Assembly: GCF_019431375.1 (NCBI RefSeq)
Contig: NZ_CP080267.1
Coordinates: forward strand, 2,421,933-2,485,932
Reading direction: 5' to 3'
Source of the DNA: Alcanivorax sp.
GTDB taxonomy: Bacteria; Pseudomonadota; Gammaproteobacteria; Pseudomonadales; Alcanivoracaceae
Length of the DNA stretch: 64,000 bases
Shown: positions 1 through 6,172 of the stretch, piece after piece
Numbering within the stretch: the first letter of the stretch is position 1
Layout: the number at the start of each line of letters is the position of its first letter
Notes under the pieces: model-generated
What the model was told of the DNA's origin: nothing
What the model saw: the letters and a program-made list of their open reading frames with translations, nothing else
Databases searched by the model: none
Translations under genes and position numbers: made by a program

Positions 1-679
1 CGCCGGCAAAGGCGCCCATGCCCAGCGCCAGCAGATTCTGCAGCACCACCAGGATGACGATCCGGTCCGCCGTGGCCAGAAACACATCCATGTTGTTGCC
101 AAAGGCCACGCCCACAAACAGCAACAACACCAGCAGGGTAATCACCCGCATGGGTTTCTCGGCCCTGGCGGCAAAGCGGGGAAACAGCTTGCCGGTCATC
201 ATTCCCAGTAGCAGCGGCAGCCCCAGCACCAGCACCACCAGAATCAGAATATTCATACTGTCCAGCTGGATTGCCGTGAGCATCGACCGGGTATGCGGGT
301 TAAGCCAGCCGTACAGAGCAAAGTTGAACGGTGTCATCACCATGGCCACCAGGCTGGAGATGGCAGTCATGCTTACCGATACCGCCACATTGGCCCGGGC
401 CAACCAGGTCATGATGTTGGAAAACGAACCACCCGGGCAGGACGCCACCAGAATCATGCCCAGCGCCATTTCCGGCTCCACTTCAAAAAACCAGGTGGTC
501 AGGCAGGTGGCGGCGGGCAGCAGGACGAACTGGGCAAGCAGACCGACAATGGGCGCATCCGGGCGTTTGAGCACGCGCCGGAAATCCTCACCGGTGAGCG
601 ACAGGGACACCCCGAACATCATGAACGCCAGGATGACGTTGAGAATCAGCAGATTCTCGCTACTGAACTGAACCTCCAC
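1..679 (-). CDS. Bile acid:sodium symporter (BASS/SBF) family transporter, 3' end cut by window edge
   Basis: Translation of the minus strand from a GTG at 679 gives an uninterrupted frame to position 1, so the C-terminus lies outside the window. The product is strongly hydrophobic, with repeated membrane segments. The SBF-family signature CPGGSFSN lies about 80 residues in, where BASS proteins carry their CPGG motif in the sodium-binding core. Family members move organic anions, often carboxylates, with sodium across the inner membrane; the substrate here cannot be told. The start lies one base after the stop of the flavin monooxygenase gene, with a G-rich GAGGTGGAGG stretch around it, so the two genes form an operon and are probably translationally coupled. 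An ATG 20 codons further in is possible but would cut the first membrane segment. Confidence 0.85.
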   Translation of the reverse strand, partial: MEVQFSSENLLILNVILAFMMFGVSLSLTGEDFRRVLKRPDAPIVGLLAQFVLLPAATCLTTWFFEVEPEMALGMILVASCPGGSFSNIMTWLARANVAVSVSMTAISSLVAMVMTPFNFALYGWLNPHTRSMLTAIQLDSMNILILVVLVLGLPLLLGMMTGKLFPRFAARAEKPMRVITLLVLLLFVGVAFGNNMDVFLATADRIVILVVLQNLLALGMGAFAG

Positions 680-680
680 C

Positions 681-1973
681 TCACACCCCCTGTTTCAGGT
701 CGGCGATGTGGGCGTTGACCGCCTTGCGATAGCTGTCCTTGTGCACGTAGTAGGCCATACGTTCCAGCTTCAGGTAGTCGAAGCCGCCGTCCAGGGTCTG
801 GCCGGCTTCCGCGCTGGCTTTCTTCTCCAGCTTGTCTGCCTCCGGGTGTTGGTTCTGCCGGGCCTTGATGTAGAGCGCCACCATCTCCGCCTGCTCATTG
901 CGCCCTTCCCAGCCCAGCCCGGCCGCTTCCACCATGCCCATCATGAACAGGTTACGGTATTGCGGGTGGAACACATTCAAGTACAGCTGCGGCGCATCGG
1001 CGTTGTGCCAGTTCAGTTCCGAGGCATCGATAAAGGGGTAGTCGAGCTTGTAACCGGTGGCCATCAGAACCAGGTCATAAACCCGGGACTGGCCATCGGC
1101 GAAGGTCACCGTATCGCCCACCACTCCGACAATGTCACCGTGGGGCGTGATGTCACCATGGCCGAGGTGGTGCAGCACCAGGGAATTGATCACCGGGTGG
1201 GATTCGTACATCCGGTATGACGGCTCCGGCAGGCCGTAATCGCTGGGCTTGCCGACAATAAGGCGAATCAGCCTGGCATCCAGACGCTGCTTGAGTCCCC
1301 GAGGCAGCTTGAGCTTGCCGCCGATGCTGTCGGTGGGTTTGCCGCCGATAAACTTGGGCAGAAAGTAATACCCCCGGCGCACGGACAGATCCACACTGGC
1401 CGCCCGGTGCACCGCGTCCACGGCGATATCACAGGCAGAGTTGCCACAACCCACGATCAGCACCCGCTTGCCATCAAACACCGACGCATCCCGATAGTCG
1501 CAGGAATGCATCAGCTCACCCTCGAACTTGCCCGGCAGGCTGGGCTGGTTGGGTGTGTGCAGGGTGCCATTGGCGATCAGCACGCCCTGAAAATAACGGC
1601 GTTGCATTTCCCCGTCCCGTTCGGTGGTCACCTGCCAACCATCACCATCGCGTTCCACCCGCACCACCCGGGTGGAAAATTCGTAGTGGCGATACAGATC
1701 GAAATGGCGCGCATAACTCTGGAAATAGCGCTTCATTTCACTGTGATGGGGATAAGTGGCCACCTCATCGGGCATGGGGAATTCACTGAATTCGGTCATT
1801 CCCTTGGAGGAAATCAGGTGCGCGGACTGATACATGGTGCTGTGGGGATTATCGATGTCCCACAGGCCCCCCACATCGCTGTTCAGATCGAACCCGATGA
1901 AAGGAATATCGTACTTGTTAAGATTTCTGGCGGTGGCCAGGCCCATGGGGCCGGCGCCTATCACTGCGTACAT
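681..1973 (-). CDS. Flavin-containing monooxygenase-like FAD/NADPH oxidoreductase
   Basis: The 430-residue protein starts with the FAD-binding Rossmann motif GAGPMG (residues 7-12), has the class B monooxygenase signature FEGELMHSCDY (FxGxxxHxxxY) near residue 150, the NADPH-binding motif GCGNSACD near 175, and MATGY near 310. Enzymes of this kind use NADPH and O2 to oxygenate ketones, amines or sulphides in the cytoplasm; the substrate is unknown. It is the first gene of a two-gene operon with the BASS transporter downstream and is divergent from an AraC regulator. That layout suggests a regulated uptake-and-oxidation unit, which is inference from position only. Confidence 0.88.
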   Translation of the reverse strand: MYAVIGAGPMGLATARNLNKYDIPFIGFDLNSDVGGLWDIDNPHSTMYQSAHLISSKGMTEFSEFPMPDEVATYPHHSEMKRYFQSYARHFDLYRHYEFSTRVVRVERDGDGWQVTTERDGEMQRRYFQGVLIANGTLHTPNQPSLPGKFEGELMHSCDYRDASVFDGKRVLIVGCGNSACDIAVDAVHRAASVDLSVRRGYYFLPKFIGGKPTDSIGGKLKLPRGLKQRLDARLIRLIVGKPSDYGLPEPSYRMYESHPVINSLVLHHLGHGDITPHGDIVGVVGDTVTFADGQSRVYDLVLMATGYKLDYPFIDASELNWHNADAPQLYLNVFHPQYRNLFMMGMVEAAGLGWEGRNEQAEMVALYIKARQNQHPEADKLEKKASAEAGQTLDGGFDYLKLERMAYYVHKDSYRKAVNAHIADLKQGV

Positions 1974-1998
1974 GGCTGTCCCGATAACTATTATTATG

Positions 1999-2014
1999 AA
2001 CCCGGATCCGGGTT
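1999..2014. promoter_or_regulatory. Perfect 16-bp palindrome upstream of the monooxygenase gene
   Basis: AACCCGGA followed by its exact reverse complement TCCGGGTT lies 26 bases upstream of the monooxygenase start, in the divergent promoter region shared with the AraC gene. A palindrome in this position is a typical shape for a dimeric repressor site. No cognate regulator is evident, since AraC proteins usually bind direct repeats. It is too short and has no T-run to act as a terminator. Confidence 0.35.
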
Positions 2015-2081
2015 TGCCGAGTTGGACTCAGCATTTGGTATGATGTCTACTCTACGGTTCACCGGTTGCAGGCTCACGGCC

Positions 2082-2115
2082 AATTCGGGACCTTGCCACG
2101 GTTAATTCGGGACCT
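2082..2115. promoter_or_regulatory. Pair of direct repeats spaced 22 bp, candidate AraC-family operator
   Basis: The 12-mer AATTCGGGACCT occurs at 2082-2093 and again at 2104-2115. Start-to-start distance is 22 bp, about two helical turns. AraC/XylS proteins have two HTH motifs and commonly bind direct repeats about 21 bp apart. The pair ends 33 bases before the start of the AraC gene and lies between it and the divergent monooxygenase operon, so it could serve autoregulation, activation of the divergent operon, or both. Confidence 0.6.
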
Positions 2116-2148
2116 CTTACCTCTGTTTACCACTATGGCGCACACCCC

Positions 2149-3126
2149 ATGACGCACACCCCCACCGTGACAGTGCGCTTTACCCAGGCCATCAGCCAGG
2201 CGGCAGAACAGCTGGGTTTTGCCCTGCCCGTCAGGCTGCAACAGGCCATCGGCGAACAGGACCGTGTCAGCCTGGCGCTGCAGGGGGAAATCTGGGAAAG
2301 CTTCTGCGAACAGGCCCGCGACCCGCTGGTGGGCATCCAGTTTGGGCTGGCCTTGCAGGTGGGGCATCTGGATACCGTGGGCATGGTGCTGATGAGCTGC
2401 GACACCGTGGAAGAGGCGCTGGATTCGCTGATGGATTACTACCCCATCGTCGGCGAGGGGGGCACCTTCTCGTATCAAGTACACGACAGCGAATGCGAGA
2501 TTCGCTACCAGCCCCAGTACACCGTGCGCCAGCGGGAACGGGTGGAAGCGGCCATGACCGCCCTGCTGCAACTGTCACGCTGGACCACCGGCGATCATCT
2601 GCATGCCAGCCGCATTACCTTCGCCCACCCGGCGCTGGACGACAATCGCCGCTACGAATCCCTGCTCGGTTTGCCGGTACGCTTTGCCGCCGAGCACAAC
2701 ACCCTGGTGCTACCTGCCAGCGATCTGAGCCTGCCGCTGATCCATGCCAACCCGTCCCTGTGCCACCACCTGCGCACCCTAGCCGACCAGCTGCTGGACA
2801 ACCTGGGCAGCCAGTCTCTCAGCGCCACCGTCCGCGACCTGCTCCGCCAGTACCCGCACTGGGGCAAGGAAAAAGTCGCCGACCAGTTGGCCATGAGCGG
2901 GCGCCATCTGGTGCGCAAACTGGGCGAGGAAGGCAGCAGCTTCAAACTGCTGCGCGATGCCCTGCTGCAAGGCATGGCAGAAACGGAATTACAGGCAGGC
3001 ACCCGGCTGGCCGATATCGCCGACAAACTGGGCTTTTCCGATGAGAGCGCCTTTTCCAAGGCATTCAAACGCTGGACCGGCATGACACCGGCGCAGTACA
3101 GGGAAAAGGCAGTTAATAGTGAATAG
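2149..3126 (+). CDS. AraC-family transcriptional regulator with Arabinose_bd-type N-terminal domain
   Basis: At 325 residues it has the length of the OruR/ArgR-like AraC subfamily. An N-terminal ligand-sensing region (about 20-205) is followed by a C-terminal AraC DNA-binding domain (about 225-320). The second HTH is clear: LADIADKLGFSDESAFSKAFKRWTG followed by MTPAQYR, although this string is given here only to mark the motif around residues 285-318. Many regulators of this type sense long-chain or hydroxylated carbon compounds. It probably controls the divergent monooxygenase/transporter operon through the direct repeats at 2082-2115. Oddly, the last codons and the TAG stop (VNSE then stop) are part of the AGTTAATAGTGAATAG repeat array that fills the following intergenic space. 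Confidence 0.88.
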   Translation: MTHTPTVTVRFTQAISQAAEQLGFALPVRLQQAIGEQDRVSLALQGEIWESFCEQARDPLVGIQFGLALQVGHLDTVGMVLMSCDTVEEALDSLMDYYPIVGEGGTFSYQVHDSECEIRYQPQYTVRQRERVEAAMTALLQLSRWTTGDHLHASRITFAHPALDDNRRYESLLGLPVRFAAEHNTLVLPASDLSLPLIHANPSLCHHLRTLADQLLDNLGSQSLSATVRDLLRQYPHWGKEKVADQLAMSGRHLVRKLGEEGSSFKLLRDALLQGMAETELQAGTRLADIADKLGFSDESAFSKAFKRWTGMTPAQYREKAVNSE

Positions 3127-3175
3127 TTAACAGTGAACAGCGGCGCGGGGCAAAGCGCCGCAGTGTTTCAAACGC

Positions 3176-3210
3176 AGGAGGCCGCGACCAAAGTTTGGTC
3201 GCGGCCTCCT
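3176..3210. terminator. Perfect 17-bp-arm hairpin between convergent genes
   Basis: Arms 3176-3192 and 3194-3210 are exact reverse complements (begin AGGAGGCCGCG, end CGCGGCCTCCT) around a single central G, so the folded loop would be a few bases. It lies midway between the convergent AraC and crotonase stops. The position suggests a bidirectional transcription stop, but neither side has a T-run, so it could instead be a Rho-linked or RNA-stabilising hairpin. Confidence 0.6.
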
Positions 3211-3250
3211 GGCTTTCAGCCATCACGCATCATGATCGCGGAGCTATTAA

Positions 3251-3288
3251 CTGTTCACTGTTCACTGTTCACTGTTCACTGTTCACTG
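3251..3288. repeat. Heptamer tandem repeat CTGTTCA, about 5.4 copies
   Basis: CTGTTCA is repeated without error from 3251, 3258, 3265, 3272 and 3279, plus CTG at 3286. The array runs through the stop codon of the crotonase gene at 3276-3278 (minus strand), so the last residues (SEQ) are encoded by repeat units. Because seven is not a multiple of three, gain or loss of a unit inside the coding part would change the C-terminus. Confidence 0.85.
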
Positions 3289-4148
3289 ATCTTCTCTTCT
3301 TTCCAGAAATCAAACTGCTGCGGAATATCCGCCATTGGCGTTTCAAAACGCGGTTCGCGTTTTTCCAGGAAGGCGGTGAAGCCGTCGCGACCATCCCAGA
3401 ATTCGTTGGACCAATAGATCATTTTTGATTCCACCGCATGGGCCTGCATGGGGTGGGCAAAGTTGGGGTTGCGCCAGAGCATCTGTTTGGCCAGGGCCGC
3501 CGCCACCGGGGAACTCTTGGCGATCATCTTACGGGCAATGCAGCGGGCCACATCCACCACTTCACCCTTGTCATGGACACTGTGGAACAGCCCGGCCTCC
3601 ACGCCTTCTTCGGCCATGAAGATATCACCACTGATAACCCATTCCATGGCTTTCTGAATACCCACCACTCGCGGCAGGAACCAGGAGGAACAAGCTTCCG
3701 GGGTCAGCCCCCGCTGGGTGAACACAAAACCGATCTTGCTGTTGGCCGCCACCAGACGAATATCCATGGGCAGGGTCATGGTGATACCCACCCCCACGGC
3801 AGCGCCATTGATAGCGCCGATTACCGGTTTGCGGCAGTTGTAGATGGCCAGGGACACCTCACCACCGGAATCACGAATCTGTTCCAGCGGCGGGTTCATC
3901 CCTTCGGCGTCATCATAACCGAACACATTGCCGCCCTCTTCAGGCTGCATTTCCATGCCGGCGCAGAACACCTTGCCGGCACCGGTAACGATCACCGCGC
4001 GCACCGCATCATTGCGGTCCGCCTCACCAAAGGCATGGACCAGCTCGTCTTTCATGCGCAAGGTGAACGCGTTCAGCCGATCCGGACGGTTGAGGGTAAT
4101 GGTAAGAATCTTTTCATCCAGATCAGTGGAAATATGCTGGTAATCCAT
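3276..4148 (-). CDS. Enoyl-CoA hydratase/isomerase (crotonase) family protein
   Basis: The 290-residue protein has the crotonase fold landmarks: an N-terminal ITLNRPDRLNAF strand-loop (about 16-27), the first oxyanion-hole region AVIVTGAGKVFCAGMEM (about 51-67) and the second at INGAAVGVGITM (about 115-126). An active-site acid is usually found near GLTPEACSS (about 150-158), where one Glu is visible. Family enzymes act on acyl-CoA thioesters in the cytoplasm in fatty acid or aromatic degradation; exact chemistry cannot be told. The gene lies 13 bases downstream of a second AraC gene on the same strand, so they form a likely operon. Its stop is within the heptamer array. Confidence 0.85.
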   Translation of the reverse strand: MDYQHISTDLDEKILTITLNRPDRLNAFTLRMKDELVHAFGEADRNDAVRAVIVTGAGKVFCAGMEMQPEEGGNVFGYDDAEGMNPPLEQIRDSGGEVSLAIYNCRKPVIGAINGAAVGVGITMTLPMDIRLVAANSKIGFVFTQRGLTPEACSSWFLPRVVGIQKAMEWVISGDIFMAEEGVEAGLFHSVHDKGEVVDVARCIARKMIAKSSPVAAALAKQMLWRNPNFAHPMQAHAVESKMIYWSNEFWDGRDGFTAFLEKREPRFETPMADIPQQFDFWKEEKISEQ

Positions 4149-4161
4149 GGGGCCTCCATCA

Positions 4162-4920
4162 TTATTCTTTCAGGTGCACCACTTGCACCGGTAGACCCCG
4201 AGCATACCGCGATGGCAGGGAGTCGAACATGGCACGCAGGGTGCGATTGAGGTGGGGCTGATCGTAGAAGCCGGCGGCCACCGCCAGCTCGGTGAAATTC
4301 ATGCCGCTACGCCACAGGGCCAGCGCCCGCTGACACTTGAGATGCAGCTGATAACGCTTGAGTGAAACACCTAGCTGTTCACGAAACAGGTGCCGGAATC
4401 GGGAAGCGGAAAGGTTGGCGTGCTCCGCCAGGGCATCCATGGAGGGAGCCATCTCCCCTGCACGCATCAGACCACAGGCATCGGCGATGCGAGGATCCAG
4501 CGGCAGGGGCTCTGCCAGACGTCGCAGACCGTGCAGAAATTGCCGGGCCCGGGCTTCACTGCCGGTCTGCACCAGTGCCGCAATCTGCTCAACACACCAG
4601 CGTTGCTGCTTTTCATCCAGCCCACCCAGACGAGCCAGGGCTCGCCAGGCGGGCTCATCCGGGTCCAGGTGAATCACCGCCACCGGCCCCCGGCTGTTCA
4701 AGCTCTGGGGCATATCCGGCGGCACCAGCACCACCCGCTCCTGGCGCGGACGGCCATCCACCGTTACTCGAATCGGCTGGTGAACCCCCACCAACAGGGA
4801 GGCCGCCACATGCTGGTGGGGCTGATTATCGATGGCAGGCATCACCATCAACCAGCCGCCCGGCCAGAGAAACAGGGGCGTTAACGGCAAGTCTGATGAA
4901 GGTGAGTGTGTGGCATCCAT
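4162..4920 (-). CDS. AraC-family transcriptional regulator with cupin-like N-terminus
   Basis: The 252-residue protein has a C-terminal AraC DNA-binding domain (about 150-245) with two HTHs: MDALAEHANLSASRFRHLF near 160-178 and FTELAVAAGFYDQPHLNRTL near 208-227. The first 100 residues fit a short cupin-type sensor domain (HQHVAASLLVGVHQPIR region). This is a different subfamily from the 325-residue AraC protein at 2149. It is encoded just before the crotonase gene with a 13-base gap and may regulate it and other acyl-CoA genes; the ligand is unknown. Confidence 0.85.
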   Translation of the reverse strand: MDATHSPSSDLPLTPLFLWPGGWLMVMPAIDNQPHQHVAASLLVGVHQPIRVTVDGRPRQERVVLVPPDMPQSLNSRGPVAVIHLDPDEPAWRALARLGGLDEKQQRWCVEQIAALVQTGSEARARQFLHGLRRLAEPLPLDPRIADACGLMRAGEMAPSMDALAEHANLSASRFRHLFREQLGVSLKRYQLHLKCQRALALWRSGMNFTELAVAAGFYDQPHLNRTLRAMFDSLPSRYARGLPVQVVHLKE

Positions 4921-4964
4921 AACCGCCGATCATGCCCGCCCGGCCGCTGGCGAGCAATGGATTA

Positions 4965-5453
4965 TCAGGCCGATTCGCGGGAGCGAACGCCGAGTTTGTG
5001 GGCCAGCTCAATACTGACGAACATGGGCCCCACCAGCAGAAACACCAGATCATCCACAAAAGATGGCTTCTTGCCTTCCACCTTGTGACCCCATACCTGC
5101 ACCGCCCAGGCCAGCAGCCACACCACCGCGGCACTCCAGGCCAGTGACAGACCACTGCGATCCACCGCCACGATGATCGCCAGGGCCGCGGCCAGCCAGA
5201 CTGCCATCAGCACCGTCATGCCCACAGACATGCGCAAGTAAAACGGCATGCAGATTACCGCCAGCAGGGTGCCACCATTGACCCAGTAGGCCGCAGCCCC
5301 TTCCAGGCCCAGCCAGCGCCCCAGGGGCAGTAGCCAGAACAGGCCGATGGTGGAAATAAAAATGGCCGGCACACAGAGGATATGAACCCACTGGTTGACC
5401 GGGTTCTGGTGACTCTCGCCGTAATCGGCCAGAAAAGTTTGCAGGTTACGCAT
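4965..5453 (-). CDS. DUF962 / Mpo1-like membrane protein
   Basis: The 162-residue protein has the DUF962 pattern: a short N-terminus (MRNLQTFLADYGESHQNP) with an early conserved HQNPVNQWVHILCVP region, about four membrane segments, then VQVWGHKVEGKKP near residue 125 and DDLVFLLVGPMF near 140. In yeast Mpo1 is an iron-dependent dioxygenase that acts on 2-hydroxy fatty acids, using conserved His residues that are also visible here; whether bacterial members do this is inference. The ATG at 5453 is preferred over the upstream one at 5534 because GGGAGAG lies 7 bases before it and the added N-terminus matches no family feature. Confidence 0.82.
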   Translation of the reverse strand: MRNLQTFLADYGESHQNPVNQWVHILCVPAIFISTIGLFWLLPLGRWLGLEGAAAYWVNGGTLLAVICMPFYLRMSVGMTVLMAVWLAAALAIIVAVDRSGLSLAWSAAVVWLLAWAVQVWGHKVEGKKPSFVDDLVFLLVGPMFVSIELAHKLGVRSRESA

Positions 5454-5605
5454 GACAGCTCTCCCGAGTTGTTGTTTTGAGCTGTCGTCGAATGTAATGC
5501 GGGGGATGAACGCGGGATTGTACGCAGGGGTCACGGGTTCAAGGTTCGAGAACAGCCCGCACCCCGCCGTCGCTCCTTGTCACTCGCGATTGGCTACCGA
5601 CGTGA

Positions 5606-6013
5606 TCAATCGCAGCCGCGGCGGCTGTCCTTGAGGGCCCGCAGTACCTGCTCCCGGGTCAGCAGCCCCACCAGAATGCCCTTGTCATCCACCACCGGGT
5701 AGATCTTCGGTTTCTGGGTGACCATCAGTTCCGCCACATTCACCGCCGAGTCCTCTTCGTGAACAGTGAGAGGCTGGTCATGCATGAACTCTTCCACCAC
5801 CAGACTGCCCTCACAGTGGTAGCTGGACACCAGCAGCTTACGCAGACAATCCTGCTCGGACACGAAGCCCACCACCTTGTTGTGATCATCCACCACCGGC
5901 AGACCAGTGAATTTGTGCTGCAACAGAATATCCACCACCGCCGTCAGCTCCGTGCCGATTTTCACTGCCGCCGGGTGTTTGGCCATCAGGGCCCGCACAA
6001 TCAATTCGCTCAT
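5606..6013 (-). CDS. Two-CBS-domain protein
   Basis: The 135 residues are two tandem CBS domains (about 8-60 and 73-128). Each has the usual ending: TGLPVVDDHNKVVGFVSEQD in the first and IYPVVDDKGILVGLLTREQ in the second. CBS pairs bind adenine nucleotides or S-adenosylmethionine and act as sensors, often for a partner protein. No catalytic domain is attached. A strong AAGGAGG ribosome-binding site lies about 5 bases before the ATG. The gene is divergent from the ATPase-MscS pair, across a gap of about 160 bases. Confidence 0.88.
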   Translation of the reverse strand: MSELIVRALMAKHPAAVKIGTELTAVVDILLQHKFTGLPVVDDHNKVVGFVSEQDCLRKLLVSSYHCEGSLVVEEFMHDQPLTVHEEDSAVNVAELMVTQKPKIYPVVDDKGILVGLLTREQVLRALKDSRRGCD

Positions 6014-6172
6014 GGCTGCCTCCTTGGAACCGTTTTGAGCCTTTCTTGACTATAGCACTCTGTTATCTTGGTATCCTCTTGACTGGCTGTCCGCCCCTAT
6101 GGGCAATATCAATGGATGACGGCATGGCTACCGGTTCCTACAATGGACGCTGCTGAGGAGAAGGAATTGCGA

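Larger units (their letters stand above)
3111..3288. repeat. Intergenic repeat element, family 1 copy a (AGTTAAC/AGTGAACAG words)
   Basis: A left array of AGTTAATAG, AGTTAAC and AGTGAACAG words (3111-3140) and an inverted right array (3245-3288) enclose a core with a long hairpin. The element fills the whole gap between two convergent genes and overlaps the 3' ends of both: the AraC gene stops inside the left array and the crotonase gene stops inside the right array. Two related copies lie at 28977-29105 and 33110-33236. Confidence 0.75.

Noticed and set aside
18..671. Plus-strand 217-residue ORF
   Set aside because: It is the antisense shadow of the BASS transporter, whose minus-strand frame carries the CPGGSFSN motif and a chain of membrane segments.
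2022..2044. TTGGAC and TATGAT as a promoter for the AraC gene
   Set aside because: Spacing between the two boxes is only 11 bases, too short for a sigma-70 promoter.
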